Under the pieces are notes generated by a model that was not told the origin of the DNA, searched no databases, and worked only from the letters and a program-made list of their open reading frames with translations. From UBA2589 sp038120095 (GTDB lineage: Bacteria > Gemmatimonadota > Gemmatimonadetes > Longimicrobiales > Gaopeijiaceae), in contig JAYOKZ010000016.1 of NCBI GenBank assembly GCA_038120095.1, positions 1 to 64,000 of the forward strand: DNA of 64,000 bases, given 5' to 3'. Shown in pieces: positions 43,782 through 52,520 of the stretch; the stretch's first letter is position 1; each line of letters begins with the position of its first letter. A program made the position numbers and the translations under genes.

Positions 43782-44501
43782 ATGCCAGAGCGACACGATG
43801 GCCGACGCCCCGACGAAGGCCGGCCAGTTACCATCGAGATCGGTCCTTCACCCTATGCCGAGGGGTCATGCCTGATTTCGACCGGACATACCCGGGTTCT
43901 CTGTACGGCGAGTGTCGCCGAAGGTGTGCCGCCGTGGCGTGAGCGCAGTGGCGCCGGGTGGGTCACAGCCGAGTATGCGATGCTTCCGAGGGCAACCCAC
44001 ACTCGGAGTGGGCGTGAGCGGAATGGGCCGAAGGGGCGCACGCAGGAGATTCAGCGTCTGATCGGACGCTCTCTGCGGTCAGTCACCGACTTGCGAGCCC
44101 TCGGGAAGTACACGATCACCGTCGACTGCGACGTACTGCAAGCTGACGGTGGCACGCGGACCGCCTCGATTACCGGCGCCTGCGTCGCGCTCGAGCTTGC
44201 GACTTCCTGGATGATGACGGAGGGGCTCGTCGACCGTTCCCCGGCTCGAGAGCGGGTTGCAGCCGTGAGCGTGGGAATTGTCGACGGGATCCCCTGTCTG
44301 GACCTCGACTACCGGGAAGACTCGAGCGCTCAGGTCGACATGAATCTGGTCGCGACGGAGAGCGGAGGACTGGTCGAAGTTCAGGGCACCGCCGAAGGAG
44401 ACCCGTTCCCCCGCCGCGACCTCGACCACATGATCGATCTCGGGATGGCGGGCATCGAGACGCTTCTGGCTGTGCAGGCACGCGCCCTCTCGGTCCGGTG
44501 A
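43782..44501 (+). CDS. rph: ribonuclease PH
   Basis: 239 residues, a 3'-5' phosphorolytic exoribonuclease that trims tRNA 3' ends. Conserved segments: SCLISTGHTRVLCTASV, GWVTAEYAMLPRAT, RTQEIQRLIGRSLR, TITVDCDVLQADGGTRTASI and LDYREDSSAQVDMN. Length is normal. It precedes rdgB by one base, a common bacterial pair. Confidence 0.96.
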   Translation: MPERHDGRRPDEGRPVTIEIGPSPYAEGSCLISTGHTRVLCTASVAEGVPPWRERSGAGWVTAEYAMLPRATHTRSGRERNGPKGRTQEIQRLIGRSLRSVTDLRALGKYTITVDCDVLQADGGTRTASITGACVALELATSWMMTEGLVDRSPARERVAAVSVGIVDGIPCLDLDYREDSSAQVDMNLVATESGGLVEVQGTAEGDPFPRRDLDHMIDLGMAGIETLLAVQARALSVR

Positions 44502-44502
44502 C

Positions 44503-45144
44503 ATGCGACTTCTGATCGCCACCCGTAGTTCGGGCAAAATGCAGGAAATCCGGCGGATCCTCTCCACCGTTACGGGGCTGGACGTTGTCTCCCTCGAGGA
44601 GGCCGGCATCGGATACCTCCCCGAGGAGGAGGCCCTCGAGCCTTTCGAGACGTTCGAGGAAAACGCCCTGTCCAAGGCCCGTCACTTCGCGGCGCGTTCG
44701 GGGCTTCCTACTGTAGCCGACGATTCCGGAATCACGGTCGATGCGCTCGATGGGGCACCCGGGGTGCGCTCCAAGCGATTCGCCCCGGACGGTGGGGCCG
44801 TGTCGTACGAGGTGGATGGGCAGGCGCTGGACGACGCGAACAATCAATATCTGATCGAGAGGCTGCGGGATGTGCCACCCGAGCATCGTTCAGCACGGTA
44901 TGTCTGTGTGGCCTCGTTCGTGGAGGCGGCCGACTCGAAGCCGATGTTTTTCCGGGGAGAGGCTCACGGGCGGATCGTCGAGAAGCCGGCCGGATCTGGT
45001 GGCTTCGGCTATGATCCGCACGTCTTCCATGAGGACCTGGGCCGGACGTATGCGGAGATGACGTCGACTGAGAAGGATGCCCGGAGTCACCGAGGTGCCG
45101 CATTCAGGGCTCTTGCCGCGTATCTCTCATCGAGGGCCGGGTGA
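44503..45144 (+). CDS. rdgB: XTP/dITP diphosphatase (RdgB/HAM1)
   Basis: 213 residues. It hydrolyses non-canonical purine nucleotides (XTP, dITP) to monophosphates. Signatures: LLIATRSSGKMQEI, ENALSKARHFAARSGLPTVADDSGI, and SGGFGYDPHVFHEDLGRTYAEMT. The stop TGA shares its last base with the ATG of the DUF971 gene. Confidence 0.96.
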   Translation: MRLLIATRSSGKMQEIRRILSTVTGLDVVSLEEAGIGYLPEEEALEPFETFEENALSKARHFAARSGLPTVADDSGITVDALDGAPGVRSKRFAPDGGAVSYEVDGQALDDANNQYLIERLRDVPPEHRSARYVCVASFVEAADSKPMFFRGEAHGRIVEKPAGSGGFGYDPHVFHEDLGRTYAEMTSTEKDARSHRGAAFRALAAYLSSRAG

Positions 45145-45470
45145 TGGCCGGTGATGTGCGTGTCCAGGCAACGGAGATCGGACCGTCGGAGGACGAGACG
45201 CGGCTGCGCATCGTCTGGGGGGACGGGGTCACGGCCGAATACGTCCCTCGCCGGCTTCGGATGATGTGCCCGTGTGCCGGGTGTGTGGACGAGTTGACTG
45301 GAGTTCGCACGCTCCAGCCCGGTGACGTGTCGGGCAACGTGTACCCGACGGCGATCCACTACGTCGGGCGCTACGCTCTCCAATTCGTCTGGAGCGACGG
45401 ACACTCCACCGGCCTCTACACGTTCGAATACCTCAGGGGACTCTGGGATGTCGAGGGTCAGCCCGCCTGA
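45144..45470 (+). CDS. DUF971 domain protein
   Basis: 108 residues from ATG 45144 (a GTG at 45141 is also in frame). DUF971 resembles the N-terminal domain of gamma-butyrobetaine hydroxylase and occurs with Fe-S assembly and Mrp/ApbC-like genes. CPCAGCVDE (Cys42, 44, 47) could bind metal, and HYVGRYALQFVWSDGHSTGLYTFEYL is the family core. Its role is not known. Confidence 0.88.
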   Translation: MAGDVRVQATEIGPSEDETRLRIVWGDGVTAEYVPRRLRMMCPCAGCVDELTGVRTLQPGDVSGNVYPTAIHYVGRYALQFVWSDGHSTGLYTFEYLRGLWDVEGQPA

Positions 45471-45485
45471 ACAACGCGCCGACGC

Positions 45486-46964
45486 TCAGCGGCATTCCGG
45501 CTGTGGCGACCCGTATTCGAACTCGTGAACCGGAAGACCACTGGGCACGCTGGCTGGAATCAGATACCGGAGAGCATCGGGGTGAGCGTCCGGGTCGGAC
45601 AGGGAGATCTCGACGAAGGCGAGGAGATCTTCAAATTCGTCGACGGTGAGCCGGCCCCGGGGAATCCGCGAAATTTCGTGGGCACTCGCCATCATGTCGT
45701 CGTCGGGTCCCCGCTTCGCCCTGAGTCCAAATTCGAGGTGCTCACCCGTGAACGTCTCCAGGGACTGCTGCATTTGGAGATGGTGGCGAATGGAGTTTTC
45801 CAGACAGACGAAGGCTCCGTTGTGCATGAACGTGGGCTGGTACGCCACGTTCCGCAGAGGCGTCGACCGGAACTTGTAGCGGTCTCCCCTGTCACCGGTG
45901 CTCCGCTCTCGGCCGAAGTCCTCATCTCGGCCGGGGCCGTCGAAGACCGCGTTCGTCGATGAAGGGGCGATTTGGGGAACGCCGATGTTGTGGGATTCGA
46001 AGTCGCTGAACATCTGGTTGGCGTACCCGAGGGTGATATGGCACTCGAAGCACGCCGCCGGATTACGGAAGAAGAGCAGGCCACCGCGTTTCTCGGCCGG
46101 GCTCATGGCAGCCGTGTCTCCCCTCGCGTACTGGTCGAGTGGGGCATCCGCGCGGATGAGTGTGAATTCGAATTCAGCGAGCGCCCGGGCGATGTGTTCG
46201 TATTCGAGAGGCGCGCCTTCCGCGACCTCCTGAAAACTTCCGGCGAACCGGGAGCGATATTCGGGGATGGCATCGACGCGCCGAGTGATCTCCGCTCGAA
46301 TCGCGTCATTGTCACCCTCGAACTCGAATCCCGCCATCTCGATGCGATCGGGGACCGGCGTGAAGGCCTGTGCCATGAGAAGATGGTCGAGGTTCGAGAG
46401 ACTGTACCCCTCGGGAGCCGGGAATCGGAAGCCCTGAGCGTTGTCGAAGCCGTCCATCGATTCCGACGCGAAGCGCCCGTCCCACATCAGATTGGGATAA
46501 AAAGCAGCGTTGATGATGGTGGGCGCCCGACGGAGGTTGAATTCTCCGACGCGATTCGGCCCGACGACTCCGTTGTTTCCGATCCCGACCGAAATGGACT
46601 TCGAATCATTGAAGCTCACGTTCGGTCCGTGACAGCCAGCGCAGCTGTTATCCCGAGTGATCGAGAGAATCGGATCGAAGAACAGGAGCCGCCCTGTCTC
46701 CGCCAGTTCCGAGTCGATATCCCGCCCGAGCATCTGCGTGAACCGCTCCTCCATGCGCCCGTCGACGCCCATCAGAGAGAGCTGGAGTTGAAGTCTCTGG
46801 TCCAGTTCCAGCCCCGACGTGTCCTCGATCTCCTCGACCAGCGGCACGATCGGTTCTTCCGTGCACGCTGCCAACCAGAATCCGGCGGTGGTGAGGAAGA
46901 ATGCAACCCACCCGATACGCGGGCGGGGGAGTGCGATTGAATCGGTGACTGCTGAGCGGATCAT
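45486..46964 (-). CDS. di-haem cytochrome c peroxidase/MauG-family lipoprotein
   Basis: 492 residues from ATG 46964; the frame is open further upstream but this start gives lipobox LAAC (Cys34). Two c-type haem sites, CAGCH (108-112) and CFECH (305-309), and the family blocks LLFFDPILSITRDNSCAGCHGP and TPLRNVAYQPTFMHNG are present. Such proteins reduce hydrogen peroxide or oxidise protein or organic substrates in the periplasm. The lipid anchor would hold it at a membrane. It is convergent with the DUF971 gene. Confidence 0.88.
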   Translation of the reverse strand: MIRSAVTDSIALPRPRIGWVAFFLTTAGFWLAACTEEPIVPLVEEIEDTSGLELDQRLQLQLSLMGVDGRMEERFTQMLGRDIDSELAETGRLLFFDPILSITRDNSCAGCHGPNVSFNDSKSISVGIGNNGVVGPNRVGEFNLRRAPTIINAAFYPNLMWDGRFASESMDGFDNAQGFRFPAPEGYSLSNLDHLLMAQAFTPVPDRIEMAGFEFEGDNDAIRAEITRRVDAIPEYRSRFAGSFQEVAEGAPLEYEHIARALAEFEFTLIRADAPLDQYARGDTAAMSPAEKRGGLLFFRNPAACFECHITLGYANQMFSDFESHNIGVPQIAPSSTNAVFDGPGRDEDFGRERSTGDRGDRYKFRSTPLRNVAYQPTFMHNGAFVCLENSIRHHLQMQQSLETFTGEHLEFGLRAKRGPDDDMMASAHEISRIPRGRLTVDEFEDLLAFVEISLSDPDAHPDALRYLIPASVPSGLPVHEFEYGSPQPECR

Positions 46965-47137
46965 GCTGCGTGAAGGCCTCGTTCCACCGACGGTTGGGGA
47001 CGTCCCGGTATCCGTGAGGGTAGGCCCGAACAGGTGTCGGATCAAGCATTCTGCGTCATCGAGGGCCATGGCGTCGTGGCCTCGGGTTCGTACCTTGGCA
47101 CCGTCCCCCGAAGAGGGCTCTGCCCCCACCTGCGCTT

Positions 47138-48379
47138 ATGCCTCTTACGACACCGTTTCATCCTCGAATCAGGGACCGGAACGAGGTTGGCCTCTGGAAG
47201 CACTGGGCGGGTTACCTCGTGGCACCCCAGTATCAGTATTCGGTCACTGCAGAGTACTACGCGATCCGTAATTCCGTCTCGCTGCTCGATACGTCTCCCC
47301 TGTTCAAGTATCGAGTCTCCGGGCCCGATGCAGCTCGCTTCCTCGGCCGTGTGCTGGCGCGGGACATCGCCGGATGTCCGCCCGGCCGAGCTCAGTACAC
47401 CTGCTGGTGTGACCAGCGGGGCTTCGTGCTCCAGGATGGAGTGGTCATGCAGGTCGAGGAGGGCGAGTACTGGCTGACCGCAGCCGAGCCGACCCTCCGC
47501 TACTTCCGAACGACAGCCCGGGAGATCGACGCCGAGGTGCACATCGAAGATGTGTCCCGCGCGTTCGGGATTCTCGCGCTGCAGGGGCCGCACGCGCACG
47601 ATGTCATCTGCCAGCTCACCGACGCCGCGACACCCCTCAGGTACTTCGGCACGGCTGCGACCAGCATCGACGACCGACCGGTCATGGTTTCGCGAACCGG
47701 GTTTACGGGGGACCTCGGGTACGAGCTGTGGATCCGGTCCGAGGACGGCGTGGCCGTCTGGGATGCACTGATGGAGGCCGGACGCGGCTACAATCTCGTG
47801 CCCATCGGGACGACGGCACTGAAGATGGCCCGTATCGAGGCCGGGCTCCTGCTCATGGGTGCTGACTTCCATTCCGCCCGTTGGAGCTGGGTCGATGAGC
47901 AGCGCGAGACGCCGCTGGAACTCGGATGGTCGTGGATGTTCCGTAATCTGGTCGCTGACGAGCGCGACTTCGTGGGGCGAGCTGCGATCGAATCGGAGCT
48001 AAAGGACGGGACGAGTCGATGGACGACCGTAGGATTGGCCGTCGATTGGCACGACTATGAGCGGGTGTACAGTGAAGCAGGGCTCGTTCCCCCGAGACAC
48101 GAGGTCTACTCCGAGGGGACAATGAGCGTCTACCGGCGCAGTGGCATCGAGTGGGACTACGCCGGCTACGCGAGCAGCTTCACGACCTCCTCGCTCCTTC
48201 GCACACCGCTCGCGATCGCAAAGGTGCCGCTCGACCTGGCCGAGGCCGGCTCGGAGGTGGACCTCGAGGTCTCGGTCGTCCGACGCCCGAGGAACGTCCT
48301 TGCGCGGGTGCAGAGCATGCCGTTTTTCAACCCCGCCCGGAAGACAGCCACGCTCGATGCGGGGGACAGGCATGAATGA
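47138..48379 (+). CDS. GcvT-like aminomethyltransferase family protein
   Basis: 413 residues of the folate-binding T-protein superfamily (GcvT_N about 40-270, GcvT_C to about 395). LLDTSPLFKYRVSGPDAARFL, TRTGFTGDLGYEL (as SRTGFTGDLGYELW) and TALKMARIEAGLLL are recognisable. Members include glycine cleavage T-protein and N-demethylases such as dimethylglycine/sarcosine enzymes. It overlaps the flavoprotein gene, which points to a demethylase-like pair rather than the glycine cleavage system; no gcvH or gcvP is adjacent. Confidence 0.85.
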   Translation: MPLTTPFHPRIRDRNEVGLWKHWAGYLVAPQYQYSVTAEYYAIRNSVSLLDTSPLFKYRVSGPDAARFLGRVLARDIAGCPPGRAQYTCWCDQRGFVLQDGVVMQVEEGEYWLTAAEPTLRYFRTTAREIDAEVHIEDVSRAFGILALQGPHAHDVICQLTDAATPLRYFGTAATSIDDRPVMVSRTGFTGDLGYELWIRSEDGVAVWDALMEAGRGYNLVPIGTTALKMARIEAGLLLMGADFHSARWSWVDEQRETPLELGWSWMFRNLVADERDFVGRAAIESELKDGTSRWTTVGLAVDWHDYERVYSEAGLVPPRHEVYSEGTMSVYRRSGIEWDYAGYASSFTTSSLLRTPLAIAKVPLDLAEAGSEVDLEVSVVRRPRNVLARVQSMPFFNPARKTATLDAGDRHE

Positions 48380-49961
48380 GACGCAGCGGTACGATGCGAT
48401 TGTCGTGGGCGGGGGCCACAATGGGCTGGTCAACGCGTGCTATCTGGCCAGAGCTGGACTCGATACGCTGTTGCTCGAACAGCGCCACCTCGTGGGTGGT
48501 GCGACCATCACCGAGGAAGTGGTGCCCGGCTTTCACTTCACCACCTTCTCGTACGCGATCAGCCTGATCCGGCCGGAGATCGTGCAGGATCTCGAGCTCG
48601 TGCGGCATGGCCTCGTGATTCTGCCGATGGTGAACACGTTCCAGCCGGGTCTGAACGGTGAATATCTTCTGCTCGGGCCGGATACGGATGCGAACTACCA
48701 CGAGATCGCACGGCACTCTCCGGAGGATGCCGAGGCTGCGCGGGACCTCGACCACCGGATCGCACGGCTCGTTCGGGCTTTGAAGCCCTGGATAGACCGG
48801 ATTCCACCCAACAGCCGCAGTGAGGATCCCAAGGAAGTCGCCGCCCTCGCCGAGCTGCGCGGATGGTTCGACGAACTGGACCCGGACGTCCGAGCCATGT
48901 TCGAGATGTTCAGGACCATGTCCGCCGCGGACATCCTCGATGAGTATTTCGAGAGCGACCTCGTGAAGTCCCTCTACGCCTCGAGTGGGATCATCGGGAG
49001 TCGCTGCAGCGTCCGGGATCGAGAATCAGGACTGGTCTGGCTTTTCCACAAGCTGGGAGAGTACGACGGCGAGCCGGGCCATTGGGGTTTCCACAAAGGG
49101 GGCAACGGCGGATTCACGAAGGTTCTGGCTCGGGCCTTCGAAGGATTCGGAGGGACGGTCCGCCTCAATTCCAGAGTGGTGCAGGTACGGTATGAGGACG
49201 GGAGGGCCCGCGGAGTCGAACTCGACGACGGTACCCTCCTGGATGCTGAGGTCGTGGTGAGTGCTCTCGATCCCCGTCAGACGTTCATGCGCCTGGTGGA
49301 TCCGGCTGACATGCCCGAGGATCTCATCCGTCACGTGCAGGATTTCAAGTTCCAGGGGACCGCCGCGAAGGTGAACTTCGCCTTGTCCGGGTTGCCGACC
49401 TTCCCGGGTCTTGAAGGCCGGGACGACATCTTCACGGGGTTCACCAACCTCGGACCTTCGATCGACTACCTGATGGACGCCTGGGCCGACTGCGAGGCGG
49501 GGAAGGTGAGTCGCCGGCCGTTCCTTGACTGCTGTGTCCAGTCGACCATCGATCCGGACATGTCGCCGGCTGGCAAACACGTCATGTCATGCTTCGTCAT
49601 GTATGCTCCCTATCACCTCGCGGATGGCGACTGGGAGTCCGAGCGGGACCGACTCGGGGATGCGGTGCAGCAGACGATCGAAGAATTCTTTCCCGGATTT
49701 TCGGATCTTGTGCTTCATCGCGAGATCGTGACGCCCATGGACATCGAACGGCTCATCGGCCTCACCGAAGGCAACATCTTCGCCGGTGAACTGTTCGAAG
49801 ATCAGCTTTTCCTCAATCGCCCGGCGCCGGGGTGGAATCAATACCGAACGCCGATCCGTGGCTTTTATCAATGTGGGTCCGGCACTCATCCGGGAGGATG
49901 TGTAAGCGGGGGGCCCGGTTGGCTGGCGTCGAGACAGATCCTCGCTGACCTGCAGCGCTGA
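48372..49961 (+). CDS. PYROXD2-like FAD-dependent oxidoreductase
   Basis: 529 residues; ATG 48372 overlaps the preceding stop by 8 bases. It has a Rossmann FAD motif VVGGGHNGLVNACYLARAG (12-30), a second glycine-rich segment (HKGGNGGFTKVL) and a C-terminal FAD loop CGSGTHPGGCVSGGPGWLA. It belongs to the phytoene-desaturase-related PYROXD2 group. Its coupling to the GcvT-like gene suggests oxidative demethylation of an amine, with the GcvT-like protein taking the one-carbon unit to tetrahydrofolate; that is inference. Confidence 0.88.
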   Translation: MNETQRYDAIVVGGGHNGLVNACYLARAGLDTLLLEQRHLVGGATITEEVVPGFHFTTFSYAISLIRPEIVQDLELVRHGLVILPMVNTFQPGLNGEYLLLGPDTDANYHEIARHSPEDAEAARDLDHRIARLVRALKPWIDRIPPNSRSEDPKEVAALAELRGWFDELDPDVRAMFEMFRTMSAADILDEYFESDLVKSLYASSGIIGSRCSVRDRESGLVWLFHKLGEYDGEPGHWGFHKGGNGGFTKVLARAFEGFGGTVRLNSRVVQVRYEDGRARGVELDDGTLLDAEVVVSALDPRQTFMRLVDPADMPEDLIRHVQDFKFQGTAAKVNFALSGLPTFPGLEGRDDIFTGFTNLGPSIDYLMDAWADCEAGKVSRRPFLDCCVQSTIDPDMSPAGKHVMSCFVMYAPYHLADGDWESERDRLGDAVQQTIEEFFPGFSDLVLHREIVTPMDIERLIGLTEGNIFAGELFEDQLFLNRPAPGWNQYRTPIRGFYQCGSGTHPGGCVSGGPGWLASRQILADLQR

Positions 49962-50053
49962 CTCATCCCGCGAGCGCGTGCGCGCGGCCTGTGGCTCCCC
50001 CATGCCCACCACCCTACGTTGTGCGCGTCTTCAACCCGAATAAGGTCGCTCCC

Positions 50054-51469
50054 ATGCGCTCTAGATCCGCCAGACTTTCGGTCTTCGCCGCCTCGCTCCT
50101 CCTGCTCTCGGCTTGCGGGGGTTCGCCTGTAGCCGATCTCGCGATCGAAAACGTGACCGTGATCGATGCGGTCAACGGCGTGAGGGAAGGGCAGACGGTC
50201 CTCGTCGCGGGCGGGACGATCACCGCCGTGGTGAGTGCGAACGAGGCCGGTTCGGCCTCTCGAACCGTAGATGGCTCGGGGCGCTACCTGATTCCGGGAC
50301 TTTGGGATTTTCATGTCCACCTGACGTACGATGCGCGGCTCACGGATGCGATGGCCGGGCTCTTCCTGAATCACGGCATCACCAGCATCCGGGACACGGG
50401 TGGTCCGCTCGATCCGGTTCTGGCCGCGGTGTCGGACCTGCGGGCAGACGATGCGATGGCTCCCCGGGTCTTCTATGCGGGCCCCCTCCTCGATGGCGAG
50501 TTCGTCGTCTACGACGGGGACGGTCGTCCGCCGCTCGGTATCGGAAATCCCGACGTCGAGACGGCCCGAGCCAACGTAGCGCGCCTCGCCGAAGCAGGGG
50601 TCGATTTTCTCAAGATCTACGAGATGGTATCCCCCGAGGTATTCGAGGTGCTCGTCGAGGAGGCCAATGCACGGGGTCTCCCGATGGACGGCCACGTCCC
50701 GCTGGCCCTCAGGGCTCGTGATGTCGGTCCGCGCGTTCAGTCACTCGAGCACCTCCGGAACATTGAAATGGACTGCGTGGCGGATGCCGAGGCATGGCTC
50801 GCCGAACGTCGCGGCGTCCTGACCAATCCCGACGGTCTGCCGGGTGGGACCCTTCGATCCAGCCTTCATGGCCTTCAGCGGCTCCGGGCCGTCGAAGCCT
50901 ATGACGAGGCGAACTGTGCCGAGGTCATCGCGGCGATGGCGAACACCATCCAGGTCCCGACGCTCCGTTTGAACGCTCTTGGCGTGATGCCACCATTTGA
51001 GCGCGACGATTGGGGTGATTTGCTCTCGAAGCTTCCCGCCGATGTCTCGGCGGAGTGGAGTGAGGCGACGGAGGCAAACAATCAGGGAGGCCCGATGCGT
51101 GACCTGACCTATGGCGAGTGGAGCCTCTTTCTGGTCGGGCTCATGCACGAGGCCGGCGTTCCGTTTGGCGCGGGTACGGACACACCGATCGGCTTCGCGG
51201 CGCCGGGTTACAGCCTGCACAGCGAGCTCGAGATGCTCGTCCGCGCTGGCCTGACCCCTCTGGATGCGATTGAGGCCGCCACGGTCCACCCGGCCGAGTT
51301 TTTCGGACTCCAGGATCAGATGGGAACGATCGAGGCCGGACGGGTCGCGGATCTCGTGCTGCTTACAGGCAACCCGCTGGACGACATCACGAACACGCGT
51401 TCGATCGAGGCCGTGGTAACCAACGGCCGGCTGCTCGATCGCACTGCCCTCGGTGCCCTGGTCAACTGA
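50054..51469 (+). CDS. amidohydrolase-family lipoprotein
   Basis: 471 residues from ATG 50054, lipobox LSAC (Cys21). The metal site reads WDFHVHLTY (His87, His89), FLKIYEMV (Lys187, candidate carboxylated bridge), MDGHVPL (His214), SLEHLRN (His233) and AGTDTPIG. It resembles imidazolonepropionase/prolidase-type amidohydrolases that act on cyclic or dipeptide amides. The location is outside the cytoplasm. Confidence 0.88.
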   Translation: MRSRSARLSVFAASLLLLSACGGSPVADLAIENVTVIDAVNGVREGQTVLVAGGTITAVVSANEAGSASRTVDGSGRYLIPGLWDFHVHLTYDARLTDAMAGLFLNHGITSIRDTGGPLDPVLAAVSDLRADDAMAPRVFYAGPLLDGEFVVYDGDGRPPLGIGNPDVETARANVARLAEAGVDFLKIYEMVSPEVFEVLVEEANARGLPMDGHVPLALRARDVGPRVQSLEHLRNIEMDCVADAEAWLAERRGVLTNPDGLPGGTLRSSLHGLQRLRAVEAYDEANCAEVIAAMANTIQVPTLRLNALGVMPPFERDDWGDLLSKLPADVSAEWSEATEANNQGGPMRDLTYGEWSLFLVGLMHEAGVPFGAGTDTPIGFAAPGYSLHSELEMLVRAGLTPLDAIEAATVHPAEFFGLQDQMGTIEAGRVADLVLLTGNPLDDITNTRSIEAVVTNGRLLDRTALGALVN

Positions 51470-51497
51470 TCCAGACGAGTCCCGGTAGACTCGGCAG

Positions 51498-51550
51498 CCC
51501 GACCGCGCGTCCGGGGTGTCCGCATGGGCTTCCTGACCCGACCGCGCGTC
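51498..51550. repeat. 14-bp direct repeat between amidohydrolase and AEC genes
   Basis: CCCGACCGCGCGTC occurs at 51498-51511 and again at 51537-51550, on the same strand with start points 39 bases apart. It may be an operator-like pair or chance in GC-rich DNA. Confidence 0.35.
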
Positions 51551-51569
51551 TCGTGACTCGCAGGATGAA

Positions 51570-52511
51570 GTGACGCAAATCGCGGGTATCATCGCCCCGG
51601 TCTTCGGGGTGATGGCCGCCGGCTATGTCGCCGCTCGTCTGGGTCTGCTGACCGCGGGGATCGCGCGGAGACTCGTGCTTTTCGTATTCAACGTGGCGAT
51701 TCCACTGATGTTGTTCTATCGGATCGCCACGGTCGAATTTCCGGATGAGATCGCGTGGAGCTTTTTGGTGGGGTACTACGCCTCCGCCTTCATTTCCTAC
51801 GCTCTTGGTGTTCTCGCGGCTCGGTATGGATTCCACCGATCCCTCGACGAGCAGTCGATCCATGGGTTGGCGGCCGGATTCTCGAATACCGTCCTTCTCG
51901 GTATCCCGCTCCTCGCGAGCGCCTTCGGAGAAGCAGCGACGGTGCCCACGTTCCTGATCATCTCCTTTCATTCTGCAACCCTCCTGCCCGTCTCCATCCT
52001 CATGATCCAGATGGGACGGGGTAGACGTGGGGAGTCGGCCGCGGGGTCCTGGCCGAGCCTGCTCTTCGGGGTGCTCGCCAACCCGATCATCGCCGGAATT
52101 CTTCTCGGGATCGGAGCGAACCTTCTCGGCCTTGCCCCGCTTCCCGGCCCGGTCGATGCCGCCGCGAACCTGATGGCTGCCGCCGCGATTCCTTGCGCGT
52201 TGATCGCACTGGGTGCGTCGCTCGCGGGCTATGAACTCCGCGGGCAGTTCGCCCCGGCTGTCGTGCTCGCGTCGATCAAACTGCTGGTGCAGCCTGTCCT
52301 TGCGTGGGCATTCGTCGTCCACGTTCTGGGCCTGGGCGCGCCGTGGGCCCCCGTGGCGGTCGTCATGGCCGGCATGCCGAGTGGCGCCATGGTGTACCTG
52401 TTCGGGGCTCGCTACGAGACGGCGTCGGAGGTTGCGGCGAGCGCCGTGGTGCTGTCGTCTGCGGCGTCGGTCGTCACCCTTTCCGTACTGCTCGTTCTGA
52501 TGGGCGCCTGA
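51570..52511 (+). CDS. AEC (auxin efflux carrier) family transporter
   Basis: 313 residues, ten hydrophobic helices, GTG start. Family features: GVMAAGYVAARLGLL at the N-terminus, NTVLLGIPLLASAFGE with the central discontinuous helix, and AGMPSGAMVYLFGARYE. AEC proteins export or import organic anions such as malonate or malate, or plant auxin. The substrate here is unknown. Confidence 0.88.
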   Translation: MTQIAGIIAPVFGVMAAGYVAARLGLLTAGIARRLVLFVFNVAIPLMLFYRIATVEFPDEIAWSFLVGYYASAFISYALGVLAARYGFHRSLDEQSIHGLAAGFSNTVLLGIPLLASAFGEAATVPTFLIISFHSATLLPVSILMIQMGRGRRGESAAGSWPSLLFGVLANPIIAGILLGIGANLLGLAPLPGPVDAAANLMAAAAIPCALIALGASLAGYELRGQFAPAVVLASIKLLVQPVLAWAFVVHVLGLGAPWAPVAVVMAGMPSGAMVYLFGARYETASEVAASAVVLSSAASVVTLSVLLVLMGA

Positions 52512-52520
52512 CCCAAACCG

